NCBI RefSeq assembly: GCF_004664715.2
Contig: NC_051071.1
Location: 4,675,501-4,739,500, forward strand
Length of the DNA: 64,000 bases
Origin: Peromyscus leucopus
Taxonomy: Eukaryota > Chordata > Mammalia > Rodentia > Cricetidae
Reading direction: 5' to 3'
In this document: positions 22,546-34,015 of the stretch, piece after piece
Layout: every line of letters begins with the position of its first letter
Position numbering within the stretch: position 1 is the stretch's first letter
Made by a program: the position numbers and the translations under genes
Notes under the pieces: generated by a model
Seen by the model: the letters and a program-made list of their open reading frames with translations, nothing else
What the model was told of the DNA's origin: nothing
Database searches by the model: none

Positions 22546-23560
22546 ACAATGACAAACCAGGAAAAAGCATTCACAGAAATGTAGCCGTGCTAACCAGCTG
22601 TCTGACTGGAGGTGTAGTTGATGTGTCTGTGACAGACGGTTTGTAGTGTGGAGAAAGAAGGCCTTTTATATTAGTTAACCTTTCTAAGGAGAGTAAGTGT
22701 TCTGCCGATCAAGGAAAAAACTGAATGGACAAGATGTGGAGGAAACAAGGTGCAAACTGGCCCCCAGAACAAGAGAAACTAAGGTTTACCGTCCCCAAAT
22801 CTTGCTTTCCAGTCTCCTGTGAGTATCCTCTGTCTCTGCCCCCTGTAGGGGTCTTCCAGATTTCAGGAAGGCTGGGCTTCATTGTTCATCCCTTCCATTT
22901 TGCCCTATTTTCAAATTCTAGTTGGAAGCACTGGTGCTGTTGGGGAAAGAGGCTTTGATCAAGTGACAGCTTCTCACAAACCACAGAACTGTGCTGTGGA
23001 GTTGAGAGAGACGGAAGAACACAAAGCCATATAAAGATGTTCTCCACAAAAGGTAGTGCCTCTCAGGGAGATGACAATAAATAGCAATAGGCATTAAGAA
23101 CACATTTTCAGATAGATGGATGTCTTCAACTTGGAGATAATGACATTTTATAAAATGATTATGGTTTAGAAAATGGTTACGGTCACCATTAACTGTTTCC
23201 CTTTAAAAGAAAGGAAACAGAAATAAACACCTCTCTTTAAAGTCTCTGAAATTATTGAAGAGAAACAAACATCAGACTTTCAACCCTTTAAAATATGCTT
23301 CTATTGAAACATTTCATTTCCACCTAACTTACTAATTTGTGAGTTTACAGGGAAAACAGTAAATAGTCTTCTCCTTGCTTCTTTCGGATCTCAGGAGCTA
23401 AACGTTGTTTTTAGAGTGTGACAGTGTCCAGCCAGCATTTACTCAGGTTTGTTTTTGTGTGTTTGTTTCTATAGTACTATGACAGAAAATCTGTATGTTC
23501 TTTAACTAAGCAACAGCAACAAAACCTATTTGTGGAAGCAGACTTCATAGGAAATGAATA
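22546..23560. other. intronic sequence, nothing recognised
   Basis: No named repeat or gene was seen. Confidence 0.45.
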
Positions 23561-23561
23561 A

Positions 23562-23685
23562 TGGGGCCAGGCTTGTTGGCACACACCTTTAATCCCAGTG
23601 CTCAGGAGAAGGAGGCCAGCCTAGTCTACAGAGTGAATTTCATTCTTTAAAACACTAAAAGTAAATAAATAAATAAATAAAATTG
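23562..23685 (+). mobile_element. B1 SINE with internal deletion and (AAAT)n tail
   Basis: It has gcacacacctttaatcccag and ggccagcctagtctacagag, then an (AAAT)n tail at 23660-23681. The middle of B1 is missing. Confidence 0.8.
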
Positions 23686-23693
23686 AACAGTGG

Positions 23694-23856
23694 GCACCAG
23701 ATATGACAATGCATGCTTGTAATTCCAGCACTTGTAGAACTAAAGCTTGAGTATTACTACACATGTAAGGCCAGCATGGGCTTCATACTGAATGCCAGGT
23801 CACCAAGGCTGCAAAGAAAACCCTTGTCTAAAAAGAAAAGGAAAGAAAAAAAAAGG
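23694..23856 (+). mobile_element. old B1 SINE
   Basis: gcatgcttgtaattccagca and aaggctgcaaagaaaaccct, with a purine-rich tail. Confidence 0.7.
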
Positions 23857-24662
23857 AGCCAAGCTGTCAAGCAGTGAGTATGAATATTATATAAAAGTGT
23901 TATTGTACTTTCTAAGATCCTGAATTCAAGTCTGCTCATCCTCTGGTTGCAAAAGGCATCCACTTCTTTCTCATTAACATCAAGGAAATTTGCTAAGCTC
24001 TTAAATTTGACTTCTTTGCTGAAAGCCTGTGAATTCTCAGAAGTCTAAAATAGTGACATAATCAGGTGCTGATACTGCTATTGGGTGACTGTGGTAAGAA
24101 TTTTGCCATCCAGGTTTAACTTCCCACAGACTCTGAAGATTTCTTGAGTATGTATGTGAGGTTGCTCTAATGACTACAAGATTATTTCACAGCCATTTCA
24201 AGAATGCAGATAGACTGGAGTCCAAGCAATGTTGGAACCTTTGTCAGGGCTCAGCCCCTTCCTCACTACATTAGACCACCCAGTAAGTCTTTAGGAAACC
24301 CCACTCCTCTCCAGTTCCAGCCTGAGCCCCAATACCATGAATCAAAGCCATTTTCCTATGTGCCTCATGCTGAACTTTTCTCTCTGATAAACCTCCTTGG
24401 TGTTTGATAATCTGTATCAGGTACCCTAGGCATTACTAGTTTCAGGTATGTGCTCAAAGTAGTTCTATCCATATTTTCTCGAGCTGATGAGTTCTTAGAG
24501 ATAGTGGCAATGGACAGTATTTCTTTTAGCATTCCTTTAGCTCCTCATGCAAATCCAAATGCAGTCAGTCAGTGAGCAGTTGGCAAACTAAATAACTCAT
24601 TCCTAGTCAGAGCTGCTATTACATCATTTGTGAAAACTGCCCTATAACTTTCATGAAACCCT
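23857..24662. other. intronic sequence, nothing recognised
   Basis: No named repeat or gene was seen. Confidence 0.45.
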
Positions 24663-24664
24663 TT

Positions 24665-25008
24665 GTCTTAGTTAGGGCTTTTATTTTGCTGTGAAAAGAT
24701 ACCATGACCATGGCAACTCTTGGAAAGAAAGCATTTAATTGTGGGGGCTGGCGGACAGTTTCAGAGGTTCAGTCTGTTATCACGGTGGGGAGCGATGGCA
24801 GCATGCAGGCAGACGTGGTGCTGGAGCGGAGAGTCTTTACATCTTGATAGGCAACAGGAAGCCAACTGAGAGTCACACTGAGGGAAGCTTGAACAAATGA
24901 AATCTCAAAGCCCGCCCCCACAGTGACACACTTCCTCCAACAAGGCCACACCTCCTAATAGTGCCACTCCCTTTGGGGGCCATTTTCTTTCAAACCACCA
25001 CATCTATC
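24665..25008 (+). mobile_element. rodent medium-frequency interspersed repeat (RMER-like), copy 1
   Basis: The order gttagggcttttattttgct, accatgaccatggcaactct, aatctcaaagcccgccccca, acttcctccaacaaggccac is shared with 38757-39123 and, more loosely, 55422-55765. It is a known kind of rodent repeat, but I cannot assign its class with confidence. Confidence 0.75.
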
Positions 25009-25202
25009 AAAAGAGTTAATTCTATATATCTGAGAATTTGACTTTAAAATGCATTATAAAATAACTACAGTTTACATTGTGCATTATGAATGCATGTACT
25101 GAAGAAAAGAAAAACCTGAGCTTTCAGAAGTGAACAAGTGTTTTCTTCCTAGACTCTTTCCTACTCCACCCAGGGATGAGAATTCTTTTAGAAGTTCTGT
25201 GC

Positions 25203-25350
25203 AAACTAGACACAGTTGTATACACCTGTGATCCCCAGCACTGTGGAGGCTGAGGCAGGAGGACTCAGCAAGTTTGAAGCCAGTCTGGTCTTCATAGTGA
25301 GTTCCAGCGAATGAGACTACATAATGAAACCCTGTCTTAAAAAGACCCCC
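25203..25350 (+). mobile_element. old B1 SINE
   Basis: gtgatccccagcactgtgga and ggaggctgaggcaggagg, followed by gaaaccctgtcttaaaaaga. Confidence 0.75.
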
Positions 25351-25446
25351 AAAAATAAACCAAAGCCAAGCTTGATGCAAATCTTTTGAGAATTTTCTAT
25401 ATACATGATTAAAAAGGATACATACTGAATATCTGTATTCCACTTC

Positions 25447-26150
25447 ATATTGTTAGCTGAAACCCTAGTTCCCAATATGATAATGTTAAAAGGTGGAGCT
25501 GGGAGGTGATTGAATTGTGAGGGAAGAGCCCTAAGGTTGGGAGTAGTGTCCATAATACAAGACCTTTTTATCTGTTCTTTGAAAATACAGGAGGATGCTG
25601 TGGGATGTCATTCTGTATGCTGTGAATATGTGTTGCTTTGATGGGTTGATAAATAAAGCTGTTTGACCAATGGTGAGGCAGAATAAGGTTAGGTGGGACA
25701 TTCAAACTGGAGAGAGAGGAGAAGAAAGGAAAGTGAAAGCAGATGCCAGCCCTCTGCCCAAGGAACAAGATGCCAGCATACATCACACCACAGCCACATG
25801 GCAACATACAGGTTAATAGAAATGGATTGAGTTAAATTTTAAGAGCTAGCTAACAAGAAGCCTGGCCCATAGGCCATACAGTTTGTAAATAATATAAGCC
25901 TCTGTGTGTTTACTTGGGACCAAGCAGCTGCAGGACACAGATGGGAGAGATTCGTCCCAACCACGGGCCAGGAAGGATCAGAGAAACTTCAGCTACAAGA
26001 GGATATTTGTAAACCATGGAGGCGGCTTTCACAAAGAACCTGGCTGTGCTAGGATCCTCACTTCTACACTGGGAACTATAAGCAGCTCCTGTGCGTTGTC
26101 TAAGCCACCCAGTCAATGGTTTGCTGCTTAGGCAACCTGGACTAAGAAAG
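25447..26150 (+). mobile_element. ancient MaLR-type LTR (MST/MLT1-like), split in two
   Basis: The left part (25447-25595) has gaaaccctagttcccaatat, ggtggagctgggaggtgatt and gggagtagtgtccataatac. The right part (26004-26150) has a tgtaaaccatggaggcggct block and gtctaagccacccagtcaat. Together they follow MaLR LTR order. The interruption is the younger LTR at 25596-25997. Confidence 0.75.
25596..25997 (+). mobile_element. solo ERV LTR inserted in the MaLR LTR
   Basis: It starts tgctgtgggatgtcattctg and ends aacttcagctaca (TG...CA, 402 bp). It contains gataaataaagctgtttgac and aatataagcctctgtgtgtt. The flanking hexamers ggagga (25590-25595) and agagga (25998-26003) match at 5 of 6. It is the same family as 1-176. 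Confidence 0.8.
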
Positions 26151-28790
26151 GTACCTTGCCTTTAGTAAAAGAACAGAAGCAAGGCCTCTTTGATGTCAGA
26201 GTCTGGAGTTTAACCTTTCCCCCATCAGAGATTAATTGTCTTAGAGTTTAATTTCTTCAGTACCTGCTTTATCTACTGTGAAGTCAACAGATGCTCTTGG
26301 AAGCATTGGTCTATAAGCAGGTGTGGCCCATTGCACTGTAGAGCAGATAGGCTGCCATGTTGACCTCTGCCTCTTTTTCTGTTAAAAGGGCCTAGCTTTT
26401 GCTCCTGAGGGTCACAAGTATTAAAGAGTCCTTTGACCAATCTTCCTTAAGGTTCCTATCTTTTTGCTGCTTTCCCATATTTGCTTCTTTACCTTCCATA
26501 TTTCCTGAAAGAAAATGCTTTAAGGAGTCTCACTAACAGAGCACTTTACCATCTTTTCAAAATGTTTTATTAGACTCTTGGAAGTGAGCAATTGAAGCTT
26601 GAGAATTAATTGATTCATTTTTCTTGAGACAGAGTCTCACTGTAGCCTCGGAACTCTTGGAGATTGACCTGCCTCTGGCTCCTAGGCACTACGATTAAAG
26701 GTGTGTGCCTCCATTGTCTGCCTTTTGGTTAAGAATTTAACGGCTCATTCTTACAAGTATAGCCTCTGTTTTCCCCTTGTAATTCTCCATGGTGGCAAGA
26801 ATATAAGATATTTGGTGGCCAAGCATGATGAGGATGGCACATTGTATTTAGATCCCTAGAATATCTCCTTTTGCTGTAATAGCCAAAGGTTGTTGGCTAC
26901 AAGCTGCTCTAGACTACAGCGAGCAGAGTGTATTGTCATTGTGTAGCTACTGTGTAAATAAAGCCTTTTTCCCCTTGTGGCAGACAAGAACACCCTAAGC
27001 CCACAGTAGTAACAGTGTGTCATTTATCCAGCTTTGCCCTGTGGTTTTGTTCTCTAGTCAGGGACGCATCTGTGACAGTGCCATGGGTCCTGGAACTGTT
27101 TGTGGTTCTGATTTTGGAGAAATAAAATTCCACACCAAATCACTTAGTTCTTTATATGTCTACTGCCGACACACACAGGTTTATACCGACTAGTTAGTTG
27201 CTCTGCTGCAGGTTAGTGTGTGATTTCAGGTTCTGCCAAGCCCCTAAGCACACCTTTCATGGAACTATACTCTGGTTCCAGACATCTAAAGGAAGGCCAG
27301 TGTTGGTGTGGATGTTTGTAAATAATTTAGAGGTATTCAAGACTGCCTTAAGAAATACAGGATGGAGAGGAGGTGGGGCTTAAGGATGACCTGATACCAA
27401 TGTGAAACCTAAAACCCAACTGCGGTATTAACAGGTGTGCAGTTCTCTTGTGAATTTAATCAGCTGTAATCTTCAGGCATTCCCATGTATAGGTGTTTTT
27501 GTTTTTTAACTTCCCCCATTTAGGAAGCCGTCTTAATTGGCTCACTCAGACTAAGTTTTACAAGGGAAGATGATGTTTTTGTTTTATAAGTTAAATGAAG
27601 GGACTTCAGAGTAATCACAATTGATTTCAAAATGCTTCACCATTTTGAAAGAAATAATTTTTGATCACATTACCAGGATTATATCGGTAATTTCATTGCT
27701 AGATAAATGTATTTTTATGGATGTGTTTGTGCACCTACTTCAGATTTACAAAGTACTGTTTACTGGTGTTCCATGAACTCCTGTGATATTTTCTGTTCTG
27801 TTTTTTAAAATGCCAGTGTTGGTCAGATAATTAGATTTTATTAATGCCATTAGAATAGCCTGTTCTAACAGGTACATTTCAAAGTACAACAAAGTGGGTT
27901 TTTTATTTATTAGCTTTATACATCAGAATCTTATTGGTTTAGTCGATTTATTAGTGAATGGCATGAATGAGCATAATACTCAGTGTCTGCTTTGTGCCAG
28001 GCACTGTGGTTATCATTAGAAGAACCAGCCATCTTGAGAGGAGCTCTGTCCTCCCAGAGCAGAGGCAGCATCAGCATGTGGAAGGGAATTCCATGCTGGG
28101 GGAGTGAGGGGGGGGGTGTCACATGGTGAGAACCACTTGTGAAGTCCTGGGGACAGTGGGATATGACATCTGTCTCAGAGAGAGGAGAGGCCATTTACGA
28201 AACTGTTGTGTTTCTTCAGGAGACAGTTCCTTTTAGATTTTACCAACCACAGTGCTTGATTCCAGCTCCTGGCATGCAGCAGTGTCTGGAGACCAGCACC
28301 CCCCCCCCAACACTCCTGGGTGAAACAAGCCTTGAAAACCCCACCTCCGAATCTGAAATAGTCTACTCCTCCTCCACTCCTCAGGCAACAACAGGTCTTA
28401 AAGTGCTGAGTTTTGGACCTCAGACTTGCTCTGCAAGGGCTGTGGAGTGGATGAGGGAGGAAGGGGACCAGGAGCCTGGTTCTGCATATAGACATACTAG
28501 GTGTTGGGGCACAAGAGGATTTGTGAACTATTAGGGTCAATAAGTCAGCAAACATCACTGTTTGGAATTACTTACTTATATTTTATATTTAGGATTATAT
28601 CCCATTTTAACGTTTGTCTATACTCTCTGCAGCTTTCAGAAATAGTACAGACTCAGAGATTTTCAGTCTGACTGTGCAGGTGCCTTTGGGAAATCCTCTT
28701 ATGGCCAAAGCTTCCAGACCTTTCTGGGTTTGGCAGGCATCTAGAAATGTTCAACTCAAGGCTGACGCTAAGGGAGAGTGGCCTCAGAGT
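26151..28790. other. intronic sequence with few repeats
   Basis: An antisense B1 lies at 26617-26728 (listed separately), and a gtgccaggcactgtggtta module (27990-28010) recalls MIR/L2. Nothing else was recognised. Confidence 0.45.
26617..26728 (-). mobile_element. old B1 SINE, antisense
   Basis: ttgagacagagtctcactgt and ctacgattaaaggtgtgtgc. Confidence 0.78.
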
Positions 28791-28792
28791 CC

Positions 28793-28925
28793 TGGATTTA
28801 CATTAGATTTCTGCCCTGCCAGTTACTGGCTATGAGGGAATAGGTAAGCTTCTCCTACAGGACACGAATACTGTCTATCCTATGGGATCATTTTGAGAAC
28901 TCACAGTACTGTGGAAGGTGCCTGG
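28793..28925 (+). mobile_element. MIR SINE relic
   Basis: tctgccctgccagttactgg, gctatgagggaataggtaag and a final ggaaggtgcctggcttagtg follow MIR order. Confidence 0.6.
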
Positions 28926-28991
28926 CTTAGTGTCTGCACACAGACACTTAGGTGGTAACATACCACGTCTCATCTTGAAAACAAATCTTTT

Positions 28992-29146
28992 TTGTTTTGT
29001 TTTTGTTTTTCGATACAGGGTTTCTCTGTGTAGCCCTGGCTTTCCTAGAACTCACTTTGTAGACCAGGCTGTACTTAAACTCAGAGATATAACTGCCTCT
29101 GCTTCCCAGGCATTGGGATTAAAGGCATGTGCCACCATGCCTGGCT
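28992..29146 (-). mobile_element. B1 SINE, antisense
   Basis: cgatacagggtttctctgtg to catgtgccaccatgcctggc. The 15-bp TSDs at 28977-28991 and 29147-29161 differ at one base. Confidence 0.94.
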
Positions 29147-29288
29147 GAAAATAAATCTTTTGAAAATAGAGCTCTGTCTCCCTCCTCAGAGAGGCATATT
29201 ACTGAGAATATTACCTTAATGAAAGGTGGCAGGATTAGAAGTCGTATGGGAAGGCAGAAGCATTAAAGGGCGCATGTTCTGATTGCCT

Positions 29289-29303
29289 AAAGATACTGAT
29301 GCC
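29289..29303. repeat. left target-site duplication of the 29304-29686 retrocopy
   Basis: The 15-bp motif aaagatactgatgcc is repeated exactly at 29687-29701, directly after the A tail. Confidence 0.9.
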
Positions 29304-29657
29304 TCTTCTGAGGTAGCCAGCCCCAGAGAGAACAGGAAGTGCTGGATGGAGGCTAACCCACCAAAAGGTTAGTTTAACTCTAGGATAAATGAGAAGAAGC
29401 TTGCTTCCAGAATTCTAGGTCTCATTTAGTTTATCAAAGGGAGCTTTGGGTACAGGTGGTGAAAGAAAAGGTAACAAAACACTAAAGATTTTATTCATAA
29501 AAAGAGAAGGAATCTGGACCCCAGCTCAAAGGGGAAAGATAGTTAAAATAGTATTATTTAACTTAGTTGGTATTTATAATGGCGATTTTAATTACTCATA
29601 ATCTGTTTATTTACAGTCTAACTCTTGAATGCTTCTAAATAAACCACAATTCAAACT

Positions 29658-29686
<29 letters not shown>
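29304..29686 (+). pseudogene. recent retrocopy of an unidentified polyadenylated RNA
   Basis: A roughly 355-base body without SINE features ends with an AATAAA signal (about 29638), the sequence caattcaaactgc, and then an uninterrupted run of about 30 A. It is flanked by perfect 15-bp direct repeats (aaagatactgatgcc) at 29289-29303 and 29687-29701. This is the signature of L1-mediated retroposition of a mature RNA, probably 5'-truncated mRNA 3'UTR or a non-coding RNA. I do not recognise the parent. No long ORF is present. The perfect TSD and homogeneous A tail point to a young insertion. Confidence 0.85.
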
Positions 29687-29691
<5 letters not shown>

Positions 29692-29789
29692 TACTGATGC
29701 CCTTTGGCCTTGTTTGCTGTGGTGTTCAGAGGGCATTTATGACTCAATCCTTACTTCACAAGGTAGGAAAAGCACGGAAGAAGACTTTT

Positions 29790-29915
29790 TTTTTGGATTG
29801 GGACTTTTAAATTTTTTGTTTCTGGCAGTTCTTGAGGTTGAACCCTGGGACTTGCACATGCTGGGTAGCCCCTTTACCACTGAGAGATACATATCAAGCT
29901 GTATTTCAGCCCTGT
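29790..29915 (-). mobile_element. ID/B4-like SINE relic
   Basis: ggttgaaccctgggacttgc and taccactgagagatacata match the antisense ID/B4 tRNA-like end. Confidence 0.55.
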
Positions 29916-31325
29916 GACTTTAATTTTTAATGAAAAAAAATTCACCGTGGTCTCTATATTTGGCCTTCTCTGTTTAGATTTACAGGTTGTACTTAGAGTG
30001 ATCCTATGTGCTTCTAAATTTAAGAGACAATGATTCAAGGAAGAAATACAACAAAATGCTTTAAACCTTTGCTACATTGATTTTTCTCCCCTTCCCCAAC
30101 CAGATGACTGAGGTTGGAGGGAGACAGGAACACTGAGTGTAGAAAAATCCTAGTCAAACAGGCTAGCTCTTGCTGGAACATATTGGCCTTTGGTGGGGTA
30201 ATTTAGCTTTGATAAGTGTTTCTTTTTGTTGAGATAGCTGAAGCTTGGCATCAGAGGATGATTAAAAAGGAATAGGAACAGATTCTTGGGAGGATTATTT
30301 ATAATACTTAAAATTTGTGGATCTCGTTTATCTTGGAGAACATTGTAAACAATGTTGTAGTATTAATAGCAGTCTTTGATAGGAGGCATTATTCCTTATT
30401 TTACATATTCCAGTTGAGACTTTCTGCATCAGGTACTTATTTGCCCCAGCATCTGGTCATGAAAATCAGAGGCAGATTGAAAGCCTCTGGTGCCTTTGAC
30501 TTGCCTTCTCCAACCCTCTTGTAAATTGCCTTTCTTGCTATTAATATTCCATAGATATTCAAATAGCCTTAAATTCTGAATGATCTTGCACCTCTCCCCA
30601 CAATTACTTCATTTCAGGGAATTATGAGGAAGACTCTGAGATAGCTTGTTTGTCTCATTTGTGATATCTGTGGTGGTTGAGCCTATAAAACCTTTCTTGA
30701 GAGCTTTAGAGGAAGGTCGTGCATTGAGAGTGGGGTGCCTTACAGTGTATTTTCTTTTTGTATCTGACTGTCAAGCACAGAAGCAAGATCAGTTTGTAAG
30801 GGGAGGGTGCTCTAAGAAAACAGCAGACGTTTATTATACCAAGCATTTCTATAGAGGGCAGTGTGTAGGTGTAAAGTGTTTACCTAGCATGCTCAAAGCC
30901 CTGGGTGTTAAATACCAGCACTGAAAATGAATTAGTGGTGTGAGATATTCTAAGGAGTTAGCAAGCTGACATTGTTTTGTTACCAAGGTGAATTTTGGCC
31001 TCTTTTCCAGTGGTTTCTACGTAACTGGCGAGGAGTGGGTTGCGTGCTGGTAGACAAGGGTGGCACCCTTTGACCTTGGATGGTGGGGATGAAGTAAGAA
31101 ATGATCTAGGAGTCTTACTCAAGTCTCATGGAATTTTTCCTTGTTATGTTTTCTGTTTGATGAGTCAGAAATGCAGGCTGTTGTAAAGTGTCATTAACAA
31201 GAACCTGTGCAACTGATGATAATCACTTGAAATTACAGACCTCTTTCCTGTGTAATGATTTTTGCCATTTGCCACTCCATAATCTTCAATAGGCCAACTA
31301 CAAGTATGATTTTTTTTTGATCAAT
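29916..31325. other. intronic sequence with one ID-like remnant
   Basis: Near 30855-30925, gtgtttacctagcatgctcaaagccctggg recalls a decayed ID element. Nothing else was recognised. Confidence 0.4.
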
Positions 31326-31339
31326 AAGAATCTTGGGCC

Positions 31340-31542
31340 GGGCTAGAGAGATGGCTCAGAGGTTAAGAGCACTGCTTGTTCTTCCAAAGGTCCTGAGTTC
31401 AATTCCCAGCAACCACATGGTGGCTCACAACCATCTGTAGTGAGATCTGGTGCCCTCTTCTGACCTTCAGGGGTGTGTGCAGACAGAACACTGTATACAT
31501 AATAAATAAATAAATCTTTAAAAAAAAAAAAAAAAAAAAAAA
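31340..31542 (+). mobile_element. young B2 SINE
   Basis: It runs from gggctagagagatggctcag through the cacatggtggctcacaacca box to aataaataaataaatc and an A tail of about 25. Perfect 14-bp TSDs (aagaatcttgggcc) lie at 31326-31339 and 31543-31556. Confidence 0.97.
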
Positions 31543-31556
31543 AAGAATCTTGGGCC

Positions 31557-32405
31557 ATTGCTTCATGAGTTTTTAATACCCTAAAATTATCTCTAATAGC
31601 AAATTATTTAGGTACCCACTTGGATGGGATATCGGTGTTCATTATTTGGGTGGGCAAGTCTTAGTATTTCAGAGAAGTTGATAATGGGGTGTTACAAAGC
31701 CCTCAGAGTAAGGAAAACTAATCTAACATCTGCCAAGGTAATCCCGTGCACACACAAGCCTTCCTGTTCATGCACACACAATTACACTGTTAATATATGT
31801 TTGCTTCAGTATGATGGGTTGCTCCTTTGTCTGAAATATCAGTTGCTCTCCTTTGTGTTTTGGATATCAGTCTCAAAGATACTGACTAGAAAATAAAGAT
31901 TTTTGAACAGTTTAATGTAGAGATCACAAGCCCTGACATTAGTAATGACTGATGAGTGGCACTCCACATAAGTGTGATGCTTGGAGGCAATTTGGAGTCA
32001 GTAACTAATTTATGAGGCCTTTTGTTATAAAAATGAGCTTTGGCAGGATTCCCAGTCAAGTTCTTATTTCTTCAGGTTGGAAAACAGGACTTAGAGGGAT
32101 CGGCTGACAGCTTTGAGAACACGTGTGAGGATTGTAGGTCTCCTGCCTGGCAGTGTGTTTCCCTCTATCTTTATTGAAACTTTATTTTTAATTGTGTTCA
32201 AAACTAATAGCCAAAAGTATACCTTTCATTAGTATTAACTACACACACACTGTTAAGTAGCAAATGTCTGGACCATTCTAATCTTGTAAAAATGAGGGAC
32301 AGCTAGACAATCACTCTCCATTTCCTCTCCACCCAACTCCAGGCACTCTCCATTTTCTGTCTGTTTCTATGAGTTGGATTGCTGTTTTATGTAAATGGAG
32401 CAGTA
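31557..32405. other. intronic sequence, nothing recognised
   Basis: No named repeat or gene was seen before the RPS16 retrocopy. Confidence 0.45.
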
Positions 32406-32419
32406 CTTTCCTAGTTTTG

Positions 32420-32917
32420 TTTTGTAACAAAGTGAACCCTGATCCTTCTTGAGATTGGCGTATCAGTAGGATTTCTGGTATGGAGCATGGGCACCAGGAC
32501 CTCCAAACTCTCTGGGTTCACAGTGACGGGTCACCTACAAGCAGGGGCTGATTATACTGGATGAGGATATCTTTGATCTTTTTCTTAGAGGCCTCATCCA
32601 CATATTTTTGGTAATAAGCCACCAGGGATTTGGAGATGGAATGTTAGACAGCATAAACTTGGGCCCCATGACTACTGCCCTTCACATGGACCCAGATATC
32701 CACACCAGCAAACTGCTCCTTGCCCAGAAGCAGAACAGCTCCAGGAACTTGTTCTGCGGCCTGTGCTGCTCCGTCATCTCCAGGGGACGTCCGTTTACCT
32801 TGATGAGCCGTTTCTGTTGGCAGTGCACCATGGCTGTGGCTGTCTTCTTGCATCCAAAGACCTGGATGGACTGTAGCAGATGCTTGGACGGCATGGCTGC
32901 GAGCAGAAACACAGCCT
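32420..32917 (-). pseudogene. RPS16: processed pseudogene of ribosomal protein S16
   Basis: Reading the minus strand from ATG at 32894-32892 gives [20 protein letters not shown] and then [11 protein letters not shown]. After a frameshift, a second frame gives [20 protein letters not shown] and, after a stop, [20 protein letters not shown] and an RYQKSY-like end. These follow the order of RPS16 without introns. Damage includes substitutions, at least one frameshift near 32755, internal stops, and an early stop replacing the final Arg codon (near 32463). A short 5' leader precedes the ATG and a T-rich remnant of the poly(A) lies at the left end. The copy is bounded by 14-bp direct repeats at 32406-32419 and 32918-32931 (13 of 14 match), the mark of L1-driven retroposition. 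It lies antisense to SPTBN1 and is very unlikely to be functional. Confidence 0.93.
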
Positions 32918-33074
32918 CTTTTCTAGTTTTGCCTGGCTTTTTGCATGACATAACACCTTCAAGATTCGTCCATGTTGGAGCTTTGTGACAGGATTTCATT
33001 TTTTAAAGCAGAATAATATTGTAGTGTATGTATGTATGTAACTCATTCTCTTTTCTTTTAGTTATATATGATGG

Positions 33075-33355
33075 TTAATATTGGTGGGTACACATGTGTG
33101 TACATGTATGTGGAGGACAGAGATCAACCATGGGTGTTATTCTTCAGGTGCTGCTTACCTTCTTTTTTAAAACAAAGTCTCTCACTGGTTGGGAACTTGG
33201 TGACTAGGCTGGTAGGGATCTGCTTGTCTCCGTCTGCCCAGTGCTAGAATTACAAGTACACACCACCACAGCTTTGCTTTTTAATGTAATTTAATGAGGT
33301 AGGTCCCCATGCTCACCCATGCTCACCTGGTAAGCATGAACTGTCTCCCCAGCCC
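33075..33355 (-). mobile_element. old composite B1/tRNA-type SINE
   Basis: A (TG)-rich start, an antisense B1-like middle (caaagtctctcactggttgg ... cagtgctagaattacaagta) and a tRNA-like end (tggtaagcatgaactgtctc). Confidence 0.55.
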
Positions 33356-33635
33356 ACGTTTTGTCTATTCTTCTGTTGATTGGATAGTGGGTTTGCACCC
33401 ACTTCTCGACTGCCTTGTCAAATGTTGGAATAACAGAGAGGTGTAAATAACACTTTGGAGACGCTGCACTATTTCTGAGACATAAGATTTCTATACTATA
33501 TGGTGGTTCTAGTTTTAGGTTTTGAAGAACCTCGTATTGTTTTCATGTGCTGGATCATTTACCTGCCTCCTCTAGTTTAAACAAGTTCCAGGTTCCTGCA
33601 CATCCTTTACTGGAGCTTTTATAAGATGATTTAAG

Positions 33636-33785
33636 GACAGGCATGGTGGCATGGGCCTTTAGTCCCAGCACTTGGGAGGCAGAGGCAGGCAGATCTGTGA
33701 GTTCGAGGCCAGCCTGGTCTACATAGTGAGTTCCAGGACAGCCAGGGCTACACAGATAAACCCTGTCTCGAAAAACAAAACAAAA
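33636..33785 (+). mobile_element. B1 SINE
   Basis: gacaggcatggtggcatggg to aaccctgtctcgaaaaacaa. Perfect 13-bp TSDs (aagatgatttaag) lie at 33623-33635 and 33786-33798. Confidence 0.96.
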
Positions 33786-33807
33786 AAGATGATTTAAGTG
33801 AGGTATA

Positions 33808-34015
33808 GTGGGAGGCTGAGGTGGTAGTTCAGTGTTTTCCTAGCATGCCCAAAGCCGTAAGTCGGACCCCCATTATCACATAAGCTGGAAATGGCTGCTC
33901 ATGCCTGTCATCTCAGCACTCGGAAGGAGGAACAGGAGAATCAGAACATCTACACCATCCTTGACTACACAGTAAGCTTGAGGCTAGCCTGGGCTGCTTG
34001 AGACCCTGTCAGTAA
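33808..34015 (+). mobile_element. B4 (ID-B1 fusion) SINE
   Basis: An ID-like head (ggctgaggtggtagttcagt, tcctagcatgcccaaagccg) is followed by a B1-like half (catctcagcactcggaagga ... gcttgagaccctgtcag). Confidence 0.75.

Noticed and set aside
28139..28534. 131-codon plus-strand frame with an overlapping 127-codon minus-strand frame
   Set aside because: Starts at GTG, not ATG, has no homology I can recognise, and both strands are open, which suggests composition rather than coding.
31340..31420. tRNA-like sequence as a tRNA gene
   Set aside because: It is the tRNA-derived head of a B2 SINE, followed by the B2 body, tail and TSD. Similar heads elsewhere belong to B2, B3/B4 or ID elements.
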